Counted from the stretch's first letter, positions 32,401 to 44,939 are shown. The stretch is 64,000 bases of DNA from Lithodes maja (GCA_037953745.1 JBAKBP010006564.1:1-64000), one strand, 5' to 3'. Translations and numbers: made by a program. The notes: generated by a model from the sequence alone, not told the origin.

Positions 32401-33991
32401 TGTTGAGGCAGTTCAGTATATCATGATAGTTCTTCACGTACAGTAAACCCTTACATTATGGAATGTAAATACACTAAAAGAATGTATAACTCATTCATGT
32501 ATCATATGATAAATGACACTGTATTAAAGCTGAATATTGTATGTGGTGTTGATAGAATATCCTGCACAAATTTTGCTCTGAGTAATATGTGCTAAGGTGA
32601 AGATAATAAAGGTAAAGAAAGTATGAGGTGGGAGTGACGTGCACCACCCCGCCCTCATCACCATTACTACCATCAGCACCATCTTCAACACCAACACTGA
32701 ACCACTCTGATGTAAGCATCCTGTGGTGCCCCAGCCATCCATCCATCCCTCCCCGGTGTACCCTGCCTTTATATACTTAACTCCGCACTGACTTGATGGG
32801 AGGTGTGCCGCTCTTGTCATGTCTTGTTGTCGCATTCCGTGTCCAGGTGGCCCACAGGACAAGCCATCGATTAAAGGCAGAGTCACACGAGGGCTCTCTC
32901 CAGCGACTTTCAATCATCGTCTTTATTTCTGGCAGTGCTTCAAGGCTATTTTTCATATGGTATCAGTAACTATACTAGCTGTTAGAGGGTTATAGTTAGC
33001 TGAATACTTATTAAACTTGAATTCAGAAACTTCCAGAATAGAGTTGCTGAGAAAAGATGCCAGAAAAAGAACTTGTGTGACACTGCCTTTATAGTGGTCG
33101 ACTCAGTGCGGCCTAAACTAGATTATATTGCCATGACAGTGTTGCTATGCGTGTAGACTCGTCAGCGTTTTAGTTCTGCGTAGATAAGGTCATCCCAGTA
33201 TGGCCGATTATAGTGTTGTCACAATGAGAGTGTTGCCGTAAGATTAACATTCTGAGAACTGAGTGATAATATAAGTAGTTTGCTCATTGACTCGAGTTTT
33301 GTTACTACAAGGAGTAAGTTGTTCACTTCTGGAGTAGGACATACAGTGATAGAAATTATGAGTGTACTGTAATGTGCAACTACCATTATGCAGTATTTTT
33401 TATTATGCCAGGAATAATAATATACTGCATAGCATAAGCAGCTTTTTACCTGATTACTGCATTAAGGTAATCTAAGTGCAGTCTGTCATGTGAAACTTCC
33501 TTGAGTTCAGAAGCATACGGCTGCCAGATATTCTGTACTGTATGCCTTTTCTAGGAGACCTCTTTTCATTACTACTGCTTGGTATGAATGCCACTCAGCT
33601 TATGATAACTCGGGAAACTTGCCGGGGAGTTGCATTTCTCCCCCTTAGCAGCAGATTGTGTTATTGCTGCTCTCTTAGTTTTGGCTTCTGATTCTGCAGT
33701 TCGCTAGTTGTACGGAACCTTGATAACATTTAAGGAAGAGTATTGATTGATACAATATTTTGTTTTTCTGAATTGCTATTGTTAGTATGACAATAAATAT
33801 TACTCTTGCTATATATTTGCTTTTGAAATATTATAATGAAGACCTTTTTTTCTACTACTCTGTGTAATTGTCTTGGTTGATGATATAAAATTAAGATAGG
33901 ATAGGCAGCTGAGCAGGACCTTTTGAGTGGTGTTGAGATGTGACGCCGCTTCTGTTCCTCTTTCTCACGCCTCTCTGTTTTCTGTCCGTAG
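29421..33991. other. CAPS long intron, segment 3
   Basis: AT-rich DNA with GC-richer patches near 31290-31450, 31750-31880 and 32630-32920. Stretches near 33022-33110 and 24508-24605 share gagttgctga(g/a)aaa and neighbouring words, suggesting an old dispersed repeat. No supported exon besides the candidate at 33992. Confidence 0.45.
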
Positions 33992-34042
33992 CCAAGAGCA
34001 AACTCAAGGTCAAATTGCCCCTAACGTACCATTTCCGACAAG
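33992..34042 (+). other. Cadps: Candidate 51-nt cassette exon of CAPS
   Basis: A long pyrimidine tract (cgcctctctgttttctgtcc) and gtag precede CCAAGAGCAAACTCAAGG..., which ends CGACAAG before gtttgt. The length is 51 nt. Placed in the phase-2 CAPS intron it reads in frame without a stop, adding a 17-residue insert starting SQEQTQGQIAPN between the Asn and Arg codons of the flanking exons. Its size, phase and splice sites fit an alternative exon. I do not recognise the peptide from other CAPS proteins. A second frame (KSKLKVKLPLTYHF) is also open but wrong for the flanking phase. Confidence 0.45.
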
Positions 34043-34468
34043 GTTTGTTGTTTCATAAAAGTAGTGTAGAAGATTGAATTTTATTATTATTATAAATATT
34101 ATTTTATTACCGGTGATTGGACTACAGCATAGAGCAATTACCTCTCTCATTACATAGTTTGCTAGCAGTACACAATATATATATATTTTTATTTTATTTT
34201 GACTTTTTTATAATCAGCATCTGGATAATTTAGAATGCCAGTGTTTTGGATATTTCTTTGACTACCAGTGGAAGATGTTATGCCTTATGATACCGAGCAT
34301 TTCATTACAGTTTTTTCCTGAGTGATCTCGTTCACAACTCACTCATGCATTGTGCACCAGTAACTTGAAATGCTGCAACTCAAATATATTAATTTTTGTT
34401 CATTAAAGGATTATATATAGCCAAATACTTCATGACATTTGAGCTCACTCCCATAGGTTTATTCAGAT

Positions 34469-34682
34469 TTAACCCTGTCAATCAGATGATGCCTTTCTCA
34501 GTTATATTTTATTACCACCCAGAATATTTTACTGACCCTAGGAACGATCTCTTGGGGTGAAAGGGTTAATGGTGTAAGTTTTAACCTTTGGCTTCCTAGA
34601 GGTTGGTTCTAAGCGAAATAAAATTGTCTGTTGGCAACTAGAATAAAGTATAAAACAGTCGTCATTTGCTTGAAAGGGTTAA
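34469..34682. mobile_element. TTAA MITE, family 3
   Basis: Starts TTAACCCTGTCAATCAGATG and ends TTTGCTTGAAAGGGTTAA, with internal TTAA at 34566-34569 and 34581-34584. It may be one 214-bp element or two ~101-bp elements side by side. Confidence 0.55.
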
Positions 34683-34855
34683 CTTGTTTGTGCCCTTCGG
34701 TCAAAGCATGTTAAGCTGTGGGACTATGATTTTTTTTAGTTTTTCGGTGGTACTCAGTTGGGCCGCTTATGACTCTTCTCTGATACTGAAATATCCCTGG
34801 ATTTAAAAACTGTTCCACTTATTACTCAACAGGCAATGGTAAAGCTAAGCATAAA

Positions 34856-35066
34856 TTAACCCTTCAATACGATGATGTCTTCTTTCATACATTACGCCTA
34901 GCAATACATGACTTTAAAAAGTTAAGGAAGGACCTGTGGGGGTCAAAAAGATGATTGTGATAGTTTGTACCCCTTTAATTTGTTGATGTCATTACTAAGC
35001 TGAATAATAGCATCTAAAAAGAGCCATTATAAACTTGAAGTGACACCTTCGTACTGCAGGGATTAA
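34856..35066. mobile_element. TTAA MITE, family 3
   Basis: TTAA flanks with ends CCCTTCAATACGATGATGTC and GACACCTTCGTACTGCAGGG. Interior aaggaaggacctgtggg matches the copy at 27606-27815. 211 bp with flanks. Confidence 0.65.
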
Positions 35067-37572
35067 GGCCCGGATGCTAGAACGAGGCTTGAGACTGTCT
35101 TGGGACTTGAGTCGATCATAACTGTATCTATGCCGAGGATGATCTTTCTGGATTTCCCTCGTTTCACCAATCACCTCATTAGTTGGCAATTTTAAGAAGG
35201 TTCATCCAATTCAGGTTTTCCTGGTAAGCGAGAGCTACTCTGCAAATATGGAAAAAGCAGCCTTCGACTGGGACATTTTTCTATTTTTTTTTTTTTAAAT
35301 TTAGCTTCAAGGGGGATATGGAGGATTTTTTTTTTTTTTTTTGCTTACTTGAAAATTGCTAAAAACAAGCTATGTCCTCAATAATAGTTTTAAAATCACC
35401 ACAATAACCCCTCGAAATGTTGGATCAGGTAGTACTCGGCCTCATTCTAGAATTTGGGGCTAAGGTCCTCTTTTACATCCTAAAGGTCAAGTGGTGTGTT
35501 TTTGAAAGCCGGGGATCCCTAAAAAGTGTGACCATTCCAAGTTACTCCCATTGTCCAGCAGCATCGTGCGGTGTGCATGGAGGTGTTGTCACGTGTGGTT
35601 TGACGCCTTTCACTTGATCCCCCCTGATCATCCTCTGGGTTTAATCCCATCTTGTTTGTTCATACTCTTAATTTCCTAATCTCATCCTTCTAATTCTATT
35701 TGTTCATAGTTTAAATTCCATCCTCTCTCATCCCTTTAATTCTTTGTTCATATTAATTCCATACTGTTTGATCATACTTTTAATTCAATTCACACATCCT
35801 TGTAAATATATATTCATGATTAAAATTGCATCCTTGCTCATCCCTTTATTTCTGTTTATTCATAGGTTTACTCTATCTTTATATCCTTTAAAGTCTGTTT
35901 GTTTATAGTTTTAATTCCCATCATTTATCCCTCTTAGATTCTATTTGTCCATGGTGTAAATTTTGTTCTCTTATATCTTTAATTTGCATTGTACATAGTT
36001 TTCTCTTTCTCCTCTTGTATATGCTACAGTCAGACTGTTAAAATATAATTTTGTGAAGTGACAACATTTTAATCAGCCGGCCACCCCCAGCAAAAAAAAA
36101 AAAAAAAAGGGGGGGGGGGGGGTATGTGCCAGAATACTGTATATAGATAGATAGATATATGTGAACACAAATGGTTTTCATTTATTCAAAATAATAAGTT
36201 TGAAGTAAGTGCATTGTGCAGTTTTGGCAATAGTCTTCCCTTTCAGTTATTTAGTATTTGAATAATTTCATTCCGTTCCGGTTTTTCACGGCTCTGATTG
36301 GCTGTATCTGTGCCTCTGATGTAAACAGAGTCCTGTCCCCTAGCTGTTGGCCACACCCACAGTATATGGTAGTGTTAGGTCTAAACCAACAGTACCAAAC
36401 AATCTCGGGAGGCTGTATGCTTCTGTTTGGTAAAATCACCAAACATTACCATAAATAACCAAACATTTGCCTCTGTGCCTTTGAAAAACGTGCTTACAGT
36501 TAATCAAATATTTAAACACATAATTTCACATTAGTCATTAGTATTGTACTATGCAAGATTTATAAAGCCTAGAATTAGGCTAGTAATGGCTACAAGACTG
36601 CCAGAAGTATGTATAATTAAATCTCCATGGATTATGTAGTGCATGTGTTATAGGGAAACCACGGTACTGTCGTCTAAACCATAAACGAAGCTCGAGAAAC
36701 CACGAAAAAAATGGCCAAGTGTGATAACCCCTTTAGGTTAGGTAGATCAGGTTAGGTTAGGTTACAAAACTCAGCGGTCTGGTTAAACTAATTGAGAGAA
36801 AAAAAAAATAGGTTAGGTAGGTAGGTAGGGCAACCCCACAGTTGCCTTCAAGCTCGTGAAAAGCAGATTGAGGTGTGTCATTGTGTGAACAACTTACTTC
36901 ACTTCATAAATGATAGATGGAAATCAATATAACCTAACCTAACCCAACCCTTGTTAGGTTAGTAACCAGTCATTTCACAGACTGGCTAAAATGTTTAGTC
37001 ATTTCATAAAATTAGTATTTCAGTCTGACTGTAACATGTATACAGTACAAATATTCACATATTTCTTCAGTTCTTTTTACTTCTCTATAATTATTGTATT
37101 TTCTCCCATCAATACTTATTCTTTGAATTCTTTTTGATACTTATGTGTTCCACCATTCATTCAATACTGTAATATATTCACGTATCTCTCTCTCTCTCTC
37201 TCTCGTTCACAGTGTATATATTACGTGTATATATTACATTTAGCTTTTCTATATAGTCTATCCCATATACATACAGTATTGTTTCTTACCTTCTCTATGT
37301 ATACTATCATGTCAATATTGATAGTTATGTACATATATACCTCAACTTATGTACAGTATACTCTACTATCAAGTGAATATTGATAGGTATGTACATATTG
37401 TACAGGTACTTGATATTCCTCTTTTCCTATAATATCCTCTCTTTGTTTGTGTTTTTCTCTAACCTCACAAGTCTTCTAATTCTTATCAGACCCCTATAAC
37501 TTCACTTCTTTTACAGTAAACGGTTCATTACAGTACACTATCAGGATAATTCATTCTATCTCTCTCTCTTTC

Positions 37573-37619
<47 letters not shown>

Positions 37620-38639
37620 GTATTGTATATCCTCATATCATCAATACTATACCAAACTTTTCTATTAACCATATCCCCTTTCGGTTTCCTCGGTGTAAGA
37701 TATATTCCATGTTTTTGCAAGCAGTTTCCCCCGTGCCTCTGTCTGCCTGCCCTCCCTAGCTCTGTGGGTCATATTTTCATTTGGATATTTTCGGGCTTGC
37801 TCCTGCAAAAACAAATTAAGTTTATTAATTATTCATAAAAAATTGAGGTCACAAATACCTCTACTTGATCTTTTGTGAATAATCCAAAGAATTCCAAGTG
37901 TAAAATTAAGAATAAAATTGTTGGAAATATGTGTTTGTATTGACTAAAACGAAGATATGTGTGAAAAAATGACCCTGCGTGTGGTTGTGAGAATGATTCA
38001 AGTTCTTTCTTTTTCCCTTTTTCATCACTCTCCCTACTACCCCTGGCCTCACAACTATGTTCTCCACAGGTACATATCCAGCAGTACTTTGCTAAGCTAC
38101 TATTTTGTTATTTTTAAACAATAACAATATCTTGCTCTGAAGTGCACCCATGCAGTACTGAAACAGAATGTACTGTACGTTCCACAGGCCGGCTGTTCTA
38201 AATAAGAAGTTATTGCCATCCTTTAATCGCAAGTAGTTTTCTAAAAATCAATGTAGATGTTACCCAACACATTCAGTTTTACAAATTATTAAATTATTGT
38301 TTATGTTTATGCAGAATATGACTGACTTTGATTAGTCATGCTGCTTTAAAAATGCAAGTTCTTGTTCCCATATCCAGTCACTAACATGAACAGTACTGTA
38401 CATCTATAAATATGTTACTTAAACTTCCTTTAATAACAGTTCTTCAGAATCCATGTTAGGTAAGATGACATATTGCTCTCCAATGTGAAGTGAGTTGAAC
38501 CCCACCCTCCCCCCACACCACCACCACCACCATCACCACCATCCTCCCTAATGCTTGCCCTTCCCTCCAAGGCATGACCCAGTACAGGCACGCTCAAAAG
38601 TCCTCTCCCACCTTTACAACTCCAACTTTAAATTCATTG
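35067..38639. other. CAPS long intron, segment 4
   Basis: AT-rich DNA with runs of A/G near 36091-36122, short TTAGG-like repeats near 36738-36762 and 36925-36965 (arthropod telomere-type motif, only a few units), and TC repeats at about 37187-37205 and 37578-37617. No gene is seen. Confidence 0.5.
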
Positions 38640-38815
38640 TTTGATATAAGAAAGTGATACTTCTAAACCAAACTGAACAGAGCTTGGGTATACAGTACAG
38701 CTATGTTCAAGAAAATAATACTCCTCAACCAAACTGAACAGAGCTTGGGTATACAGTACAGCTATGTTCAAGAAAATAATACTCCTCAACCAAACTGAAC
38801 AGAGCTTGAGTATTA
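38640..38815. repeat. 61-bp tandem repeat, ~2.8 units
   Basis: aaccaaactgaacagagctt recurs at 38666, 38727 and 38788, a constant period of 61 bp. The first unit is the most diverged. Confidence 0.9.
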
Positions 38816-39138
38816 AATCTTTGTTCATGTGTGTTAAGGATTTTTTTGTTTTTATTATTTTTACTAGGGAGATCATCAAGTTGTTTACTATGGAGGTAGG
38901 CCTGGACTTGTGAGCATGACTGAACAGTTGCCAACACACAGGAAGACCACCAGACCACATTATAGAGTAGCTCAGCCCCATAGCCCATATGCGGCACTTT
39001 TCAATTATACTTACCGTGTGTGCGTGTATCTGTGTGTGCGTGTGGAGTGTGCCTTGACTTACAGTGTGCGTGCGTGCGTGTGGGTGGCCATAGTGCCGCG
39101 CGGTGCCAGGGAGGGCTGGTGCCGCCACACACCACCAC

Positions 39139-39412
39139 CACCCGGCCAGAAGTTTATTTCATGCAACATAGTTCTCACCATTCGTACAAATGGCAACACC
39201 GTGTCTTGTCTGATTGACTACATACATACAATATTGTTCCAATGTTCTTTATTTGGACTGATTTGCTTCATTTATATTGATAAGGAATAGTTGAAGTAAA
39301 TTAGACTAGGTTAGGTTAGGTTAAATCAGACTCAATTGACTAATATAGGTGTTTCTATATACACAAATGGTGAGAACTAAGCTTCATTAGATAAACTCGC
39401 CGCCCGGCCACC
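39139..39412. repeat. Inverted repeat (foldback) with ~45-bp arms
   Basis: The left arm (ggccagaagtttatttcatg ... agttctcaccatt) pairs with the right arm (aatggtgagaactaagcttc ... gataaactcgccgcccggcc). The interior has three TTAGG units (39305-39322). A MITE-like element is likely; the class is unknown. Confidence 0.55.
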
Positions 39413-40650
39413 CCCCTCTCATGACAGAGGTCTGGGTGGCCCGTGCTGCCTCCCACACTTTTTGTGATGACGTAGCGTGGTGGGTCAACACCTCAGAGAC
39501 TGGACCACTCACCAGGGCCGAAGCACAGTCGCCACCCGGGGGCCTCACACACCTATTCCATAGCAACCACAACCACATTCGAATCATCACCCAATATCTA
39601 CAAACTATCTCTCACAACTCACATTTTTTTTACCTTTGCTGTTAATGACGCAGATAATCTCCTTTTGATTAATTTTTAATCTCTCACAACTCTCATACAG
39701 CTCCACACCGTAGTAATTTCCTGCTTTTGAGTTGTATTTGTTTCTGAAAATTGAGGTGCAACTTATATAAACCTACTACTGTACTATGTTCAGTGTTTAT
39801 TGGCGAAGACTGTGCTGGGGTGAGTTAAGCACTGAAATACAGTTCTAATTATTTTAAAGTTATATTAAAAGAAGGATATTAAGGTATTCTCTTGTGTTTA
39901 AGTAAAATCTGGAGCAAAGGGAGGACATTTCTTTGCCTACTTATAACAGATAGTGTGCTCTACTGTACTTGCATTCAACCTATGGAAATACTACAGTACT
40001 GTATAGGTTATATTGGTCAGATATTGTGGCGGTTGTGGTTGAGACTGGGACTGTGTTTGGCCTTGTGCTTCGATTTGATTTTGAGCCATCTTTTGATGCA
40101 TTAGATATTAATGACAAAAAACAAAATACTTTGCAAAAAAAATCACTATTGCATGGCAGGTTTTATGCAAAATGCATCGGTAATGTCCACTTTGCTCCAT
40201 TGAATGATTTATGCTTGGTGCATCCTTGTCTACCATCAGTTCATGACACACTAGGTTAAGGATATATAGTACTAAGCAATCAAAGTATAGATTGAACCAC
40301 ATAGTTATATACAGTACCATAGCTGCACTTTTAAGTCTAGCCATCAGTAAGTAGCCATTACCATTGTATTTGAAAGAAGAAAAGCTGAGTTAAGTACAGT
40401 AGTTATTGGTACAGTGCAGTATGTAGTACAGTATTATTATTGCAGCTAATTGTGCCTTGAGTAACTGAAGGTTTATTAATTAATGTTTAGACTAGTAAGA
40501 TATGGACTTCCTGTAAGATTACTTTATCATGTTTAATGACATTTACTATGTTCTTGTTGTTGCCTATGATTCTTGGCACTTTATGACCAATGTCTGGGTG
40601 GTCACCAGCCACATTTGTTAGTGCTGGCTGCCATGAGAGATTTGTCTTAC

Positions 40651-40654
<4 letters not shown>

Positions 40655-40716
<62 letters not shown>
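40655..40716. repeat. (AT)n microsatellite
   Basis: An uninterrupted AT run of about 62 bp. Confidence 0.95.
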
Positions 40717-40719
<3 letters not shown>

Positions 40720-40859
40720 AAAATGCAAACAAGTTTGCATGTAGTATTGCGATGCAGGAGTTTAGAAGCTACCCTTTTCCAGAGAAGGCTAGGCTAAGAT
40801 AGGCATGACTTATTGTAAATTAATAGAACTGTTGATATATACAGTAGAGTGGTGATAGA

Positions 40860-41940
40860 TTATGTTTAATTGGATGGTGATAAGTCAGACTTGATAAGAT
40901 GATTTAAAATTTAGTTTGTTATGGCAGCTTGATAGAATGGTGTTAAGCTAAGCCTGATAGGTTGGTGATAAGTCAGACTTGCAAGGAAACTCACATGAGA
41001 CATATTGGTTGTGCAGTTCTTGAGCATGGCTATATGGACACAAGGCTTGTCTCCCTGAAATTGTCCCTGTTCATGCAGTGGTTGATCAATCATATATACT
41101 GTAGAGCTGCTTGTGATGGGAAGAGTCGCAGTCTGGAGATTCACCCACAGAGACCCCCCTGAGGCTGATGCTATGTTAACCTCTTTTTATTGATTGATTG
41201 GTAGGGCAAAGATAGGTCAAACATGGGAGGATGGTATTATGTCAAACTTGGTAGGATGGTGATAGATCAGACTTTGGTAGGATGGTGATAGTTTAGTTTT
41301 GATATGTTGGTGATATATCAGGATAATTTGGTTGATGTTTGGTTAAACTTTGTTAGGTGGTAATAGACATGGTAGAATGGTGATACCTTAGGTTTGATTG
41401 GTTGGTGAAATGATCAAGCTAGGTACTTTTAGTAGAGATTTGTCATGTTTGTGGTGTTGGTTGGTTAAGCTAGGTAGGTACTTATTTCAGGGTTAGTATG
41501 GCCATTTCAACAAGATAAAGTCCGATTTTATTTGAGCTACCACTCGATGATGTAATTATGATGTGAGACCGGAACCGCACTTTATGTACAGTACTGTATG
41601 CATAAAATATAAGGATAAGTACCATACTGTATATAAAATACCTTGCCAGTGGGAGGTGGCTGGTAGAAGAAAATAATAAAATTCATCCTCTGAAGAAAGG
41701 GTTCGTAGCGTAGCAGTGTTATTAAATAAAAATCTTGATAGGGCAGTGATAGTGATAGGGGAAACTTAAGACAAAATATTGTGGTGCTACAGTAGGTATA
41801 ACTTGTTAGGGTATTGTTAGGGTAATGATTATGATAGGTGAAGTTTGATAGCTATAGTGATGTGGTGTTGATAGAATAGTTATTGTAATAAGCAGATTAT
41901 GGTGTTGGTGAAATCTTGAAAGGTTAGTGATAGTAAAAGG
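40860..41940. repeat. Degenerate GGTGATAG-type minisatellite
   Basis: Loosely repeated words such as ggatggtgatagatcagact, ttggtgataagtcagacttg and tagaatggtgata recur over ~1 kb, interrupted by unrelated sequence. It ends just before the CAPS exon at 42024. Confidence 0.5.
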
Positions 41941-42023
41941 GTAAACTAGATGGCTGGTGATCCCCCCCAGACCAGTGCCCCAACACGGCACCCCTCTCCT
42001 CTGACCCCTCCTCTCAAACACAG

Positions 42024-42125
42024 ACCTGATGGCGTCGGCACCGTCCTGGCAGAAGAGAAGGAGCGCTTCCAGCTGATCAAGGAGAGGTTAAGAGTCTTAC
42101 TTGAACACCAGATTACCAATTTTAT
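42024..42125 (+). CDS. Cadps: CAPS/CADPS exon 2 of the recognised set
   Basis: A 102-nt exon bounded by caaacacag and gtaagt. It starts with one base completing the Arg codon from 14804 and ends with two bases of the next split codon. The product PDGVGTVLAEEKERFQLIKE then RLRVLLEHQITNF matches the CAPS stretch after CASHVHGNR, with the charged helix EEKERF...IKERLRVLLE. It lies at the N-terminal side of the MUN-type region involved in SNARE binding and vesicle priming (family knowledge). Phase agreement over an intron of about 27 kb strongly supports the join. Confidence 0.9.
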
Positions 42126-42591
42126 GTAAGTCAGTAGGTTGGTCCTTTCTGTTACTGTTGTTTTCATCTACTTCAACATATCCGCATAATAATGTTTGTG
42201 CCTTTATTTTCTACTAGCATTTCATATTTTTGTTGCATTTTTTTTGTCATCAACTACATCATTATAATAATAATAATAATAATTGTTCTTTCCTCTTCTC
42301 ACTAGCATTTCATACTTTCACTTCAGCATACCATGACAATGAAAATGTTTACCTCGATTTTTCCTATAGCATTTCATAATTCTGTGTACAGTTTTTCTCA
42401 TCTACATCTTGATGATCATAAATATGCCTTACGGTAATTTTTCCACAAGCATTTCATATTTTGTGTAGCATCCTAGCTTAAGTAGCTAAATACTGCTGAC
42501 AGTTGGTATGTAGGATCTTTTCAGTAATTCTGTAAGGATCAATAGCACTGAGATTGAGAATAAAATGTATTATGTTTTATCCTTCTACCAG

Positions 42592-42655
42592 GTACTGCTT
42601 CCCCTTTGGCCGACCAGAAGGTGCACTTAAAGCCACGTTATCCTTACTGGAGCGG
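42592..42655 (+). CDS. Cadps: CAPS/CADPS exon 3 of the recognised set
   Basis: A 64-nt exon between ccttctaccag and gtaaga. Its first base completes AT|G, giving Met where I would expect Arg in other CAPS proteins (one base different, AGG to ATG); this is either a lineage change or a base error. The product YCFPFGRPEGALKATLSLLE is among the most recognisable CAPS segments. It ends in phase 0, matching the next exon. Intron to the previous exon: 466 bp. Confidence 0.92.
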
Positions 42656-43023
42656 GTAAGAAAATATATTCTTAATTTCATACCCATAAACCTCTGGTAT
42701 CTTAACTTGTTTACATGTGTTGTGTACTTACGAGTGATATGTTCATCCTGTACTGTAATTATAGAATGTATAGTCACGATCAAGAATTTTTGGTACACAT
42801 TATGACAAGCAATTCGGACACAAGTCATTATGTTGAAAGATGGACACACTGTGTATTTCTTTGATTAGCATTCACTGATTCCTGTGTACCGATACAAGAG
42901 ACTGAAACTCCACGTATGTGTGGAGCACTCAGTCTTAAAATGTTACGAATTTATGTATGTACCAATATGTAGTGTACTACGAATACTGTACATGGCAATA
43001 ACTGTACCACTTACAATTTAAGA

Positions 43024-43654
43024 TTAACCCAGGGACTGTGGCCAGACTCTTAAGAGGTTCTACTGGGCAAATGTGGCCAGACTCTTGGGATCCAAGGCCT
43101 AAAAAAAAAAACTTTTAAAGCACCCCAGTGGCACTCAAAACAAAGCGATTTGTGATTAGGTGAGATAATTCCCCTCCATTACTTGCTACCACTCCTACAC
43201 ATGTGTCCCCACCCCCCTCCTCAATTATCCTGTATTTTCCCTATTATTCCCGATATTTATCGAGTATTTTCGTGCGAGAACGGGTGGGAGAGAGGGAGGA
43301 GGGTGGAGGAGTGTATCTCCTACCCTCTAAGCCAGTCCGAGAGCTCTCCTTGTCTCTCAGAGTCTCAGTACCATGCCAGACACAAGAGAGGGAGGGTGTT
43401 TCTCTCTCGCCAGTCAAGGTCAGATTACGACCGTGGGGCTAAAATATACGATTTTCACCAGCCAATTGCTGTTACCACTTGTTTTATTGCTTTCCAATGT
43501 TCATATGTTCATATTAAAAGTAAAATAGGCACATTTGGATAAATATTAATTATATACAGTGTATGGTAAATTGACGATTTTTGTAAGGAATGTATCAAAT
43601 ACCTTCGCATGGCAGTCACTTTCAAATACCATAGCTGCGCAGCTTATGAGTTAA
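43024..43654. mobile_element. TTAA element related to family 1, diverged
   Basis: TTAA at both ends; starts CCCAGGGACTGTGGCCAGAC with repeated AGACTCTTaaGAG-like words as in family 1, and ends gctgcgcagcttatgag. Length (631 bp) and internal order match family 1, but many substitutions and a different middle show greater age. It lies in the intron before the last recognised CAPS exon. Confidence 0.6.
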
Positions 43655-43708
43655 ATTACAAAATTGAATAATATACATGTGTGCTAGTATATGTAATGGT
43701 TTTTGCAG

Positions 43709-43832
43709 GTATTGATGAAGGATATAGTGACTCCAGTGCCGCCGGAGGAGGTGAGAGGCATGATCAAGAAGTGCCTAGAGAATGCTGCTCTCCTCAACTA
43801 CACAAGACTTTCTGCAGAGACTAAAATAGAAG
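43709..43832 (+). CDS. Cadps: CAPS/CADPS exon 4 of the recognised set
   Basis: A 124-nt exon after ggtttttgcag, ending AGAAG before gtcagt (phase 1). The product VLMKDIVTPVPPEEVRGMIK then KCLENAALLNYTRLSAETKI matches the CAPS sequence following LSLLER, including the conserved LMKDIVTPVP and NY(S/T)RLS. With the other exons, about 130 continuous residues of CAPS are recovered. The next certain exon is not in the window, implying a downstream intron over 20 kb or a gap filled by microexons. Confidence 0.92.
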
Positions 43833-43900
43833 GTCAGTTGGCTTGAAGGAGAAATCTGACGAAAAATCGAATTATAAGCAATTATTACTATCAGTTCTTA

Positions 43901-44536
43901 TTAACCCGGGAACTGCCGGGAGACTCTTAAGAGTTCCCCCGGCGGACTGCGGGGAGACTCTTATGAGTGAGTGAAAAAAAAAATCAACTTTTGACATCGG
44001 AAAAAAAAAAAATATATATTTTTATTTTTTTATTTTTTTATTTTTTTTTGGCCCCTGGGCCATGCAAAATCTCAGTCCTCTACCTCCCCTCCTTCCCCAC
44101 TTTCCTCCTCTCCTTCAGTTATCACCTATTTTCCCTGTTATTCCCTTATTCTGAGGTATATTTTCGTGCTAACATTAGCGAGTTGCAAGCAGGGTGTTGT
44201 CATCACTGATGGCAAGCGAGTGCAAGAGAGAGAGAGAGAGTATCGATCGACTGTGTCTCAGTGGCCTTGGGGGAAATTGGCGGGAAAGCAGTTTGCCTCA
44301 CCCATACATTATACAACTCGCGGGCTATATCTCCGATTTTGACCATCCAAACGCTGTTTTCACTCGTTTTATTGTTGTTTCAGGTTAATACCTTTATAAT
44401 CAACCCATAATAGGTGCATATGGATAAGTATTAATGCTATTAATGGCACAATTAATATTTTAGTGACGGAAACACCTCAAATACGTCAGCACAGGGGGAC
44501 GTATCCAATTACCCCCATGCGCACTTCAGAGGTTAA
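43901..44536. mobile_element. TTAA element, family 1
   Basis: TTAA at 43901-43904 and 44533-44536; starts CCCGGGAACTGCCGGGAGAC and ends cgcacttcagagg. Nearly identical to the copies at 1742 and 59561, so recently active. It lies 68 bp after a CAPS exon without touching the splice site. Confidence 0.75.
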
Positions 44537-44814
44537 CTACTTGTTCATCCTTTGATAACTTTCCAATTAAACAGCATAAGAGGTAAGTCAGTTAATGAAT
44601 GGATGCAATCTGTAAATAGTCAATCAAACTGTTATGAGAGAGCGACATAATTGGGAATTCTTACTGATGAATCATTAAGTTGAACATGCAGTAATATTTC
44701 TTGGCATTTTTAAGAATGCCTTAGACACAGTAGGCGTCGACGCCTTGATCTTGGATCACACTCCACTTTATAGTACAGTAGTATTATCCTTAATCTCTGT
44801 TTCATATTTTGTGT

Positions 44815-44939
44815 CTATGTGTATGAAGGAGACAAAAGGCAAAGCTACCTGCAACAAGTGTCTCCCCCAAAGTTGAAAGATTGATCATCGCTATTTTAAA
44901 CTTTATTTTATTTATTTTATTTATTATTATTATTATTAT

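Noticed and set aside
35417..35617. Short open frame beginning MLDQVVLGLILEFG
   Set aside because: No family match, no splice-site support in the CAPS phase, and an ordinary length for chance in this DNA.
36738..36965. Interstitial telomere array
   Set aside because: Only a few TTAGG-like units in mixed orientation; too short for an array.
38060..38090. ctccacag|gtacat as a recursive splice site in the long intron
   Set aside because: The pyrimidine tract is good but the donor half (gtacat) is weak, and such AG|GT junctions occur by chance in 27 kb.
43203..43542. Overlapping open frames inside the TTAA element at 43024-43654
   Set aside because: They have Ser/Glu-rich low-complexity products, no transposase motif, and no equivalent frame in the sister elements.
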